DNA from: Chloracidobacterium sp. UBA7659
Lineage (GTDB): Bacteria; Acidobacteriota; Blastocatellia; Pyrinomonadales; Pyrinomonadaceae
Direction of reading: 5' to 3'
DNA length: 6,480 nt
Assembly (NCBI GenBank): GCA_002483395.1
Contig: DLHV01000222.1
Span: forward strand, 6,572-13,051
Shown here: positions 6,321 to 6,480 of the stretch, one piece after another
Layout of the letters: each line of letters starts with the position of its first letter
Numbering within the stretch: position 1 is the first letter of the stretch
Made by a program: the position numbers and the translations under genes
The notes under the pieces: generated by a model
Told to the model about the DNA's origin: nothing
Database searches by the model: none
Seen by the model: only the letters and a program-made list of their open reading frames with translations

Positions 6321-6480
6321 CTAGCGTTTTGCGACCGCTGTCAGCTCCGGTTTGATCGGCTTTTGCTTTACTGCCTCAACCTTTCTTGTTTGCTTCGCCG
6401 AAGATGTTTTTGTTACCGGCAATCCGCTCGCGAGTTCCTTTACCGGCCTCTGGTATGCAGTCATTGTTAACGATGCAGTT
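6321..6480 (-). CDS. C-terminal end of a protein in the ftsL position (5' end outside the window)
   Basis: 52 codons, open to the window edge, ending in TAG at 6323-6321, 12 nt before the ftsI ATG. The visible part contains no membrane helix or clear coiled coil. It is basic, with ten lysines and three arginines, and ends KPELTAVAKR. In dcw clusters the gene directly before ftsI is usually ftsL, a small single-pass protein that recruits FtsI, so this is probably the C-terminal tail of FtsL. That rests on position only, because FtsL sequences are poorly conserved. An internal ATG at 6464-6462 could start a 47-residue protein, but a read-through from upstream is more likely. Another minus-strand frame is also open from the edge but stops at 6378-6376 and leaves a larger gap, so I prefer this one. 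Confidence 0.55.
   Translation of the reverse strand, partial: TASLTMTAYQRPVKELASGLPVTKTSSAKQTRKVEAVKQKPIKPELTAVAKR

Noticed and set aside
6376..6480. Alternative open frame upstream of ftsI on the minus strand
   Set aside because: It stops at 6378-6376 and leaves a longer gap before ftsI, while the neighbouring frame runs to 12 nt before the ftsI start as expected in a tight operon.

Overview
The window is a stretch of a bacterial division and cell-wall (dcw) cluster, and every gene I can support is on the minus strand. Read in the direction of transcription (from high to low coordinates) it holds: the 3' end of a gene in the ftsL position (6480-6321, 5' end outside the window), ftsI for a class B penicillin-binding protein (6308-4221), murF (4224-2752), mraY (2630-1485) and most of murD (1385 to the window edge, stop codon outside). 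The plus-strand open frames are antisense shadows of these genes.

The genes work together. MurD and MurF are cytoplasmic ATP-dependent ligases that build the peptidoglycan stem peptide. MraY moves the finished phospho-MurNAc-pentapeptide onto undecaprenyl phosphate to give lipid I. The FtsI-type protein is the septal transpeptidase that cross-links the polymer outside the membrane. The FtsL-position protein would be expected to help recruit or activate FtsI. Spacing is tight: 12 nt before ftsI, and a 3-nt overlap between ftsI and murF. This suggests one polycistronic message. The usual murE between ftsI and murF is absent.

The feature the genes do not explain is a pair of related intergenic repeats, one on each side of mraY and in opposite orientation (1400-1480 and 2654-2748). 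Over an aligned 81 bp their arms are strongly conserved (31/36 and 17/18 identical), while the central 27 bp is essentially unrelated (8/27) but can still form a small inner hairpin. The right-hand copy is a 95-bp imperfect palindrome with GAAACG-containing ends, resembling a small non-autonomous palindromic element (MITE or REP type). Each copy sits 3-4 nt after a stop codon. I know of no named family with this sequence.

The organism is a bacterium of roughly balanced base composition. Gene order and protein style fit a diderm. Acidobacteriota (Blastocatellia-like) is a guess from general impression only and would need a protein search to confirm. There is no stretch over 300 bases without a gene; the two spacers (1386-1484 and 2631-2751) are mostly filled by the repeats.
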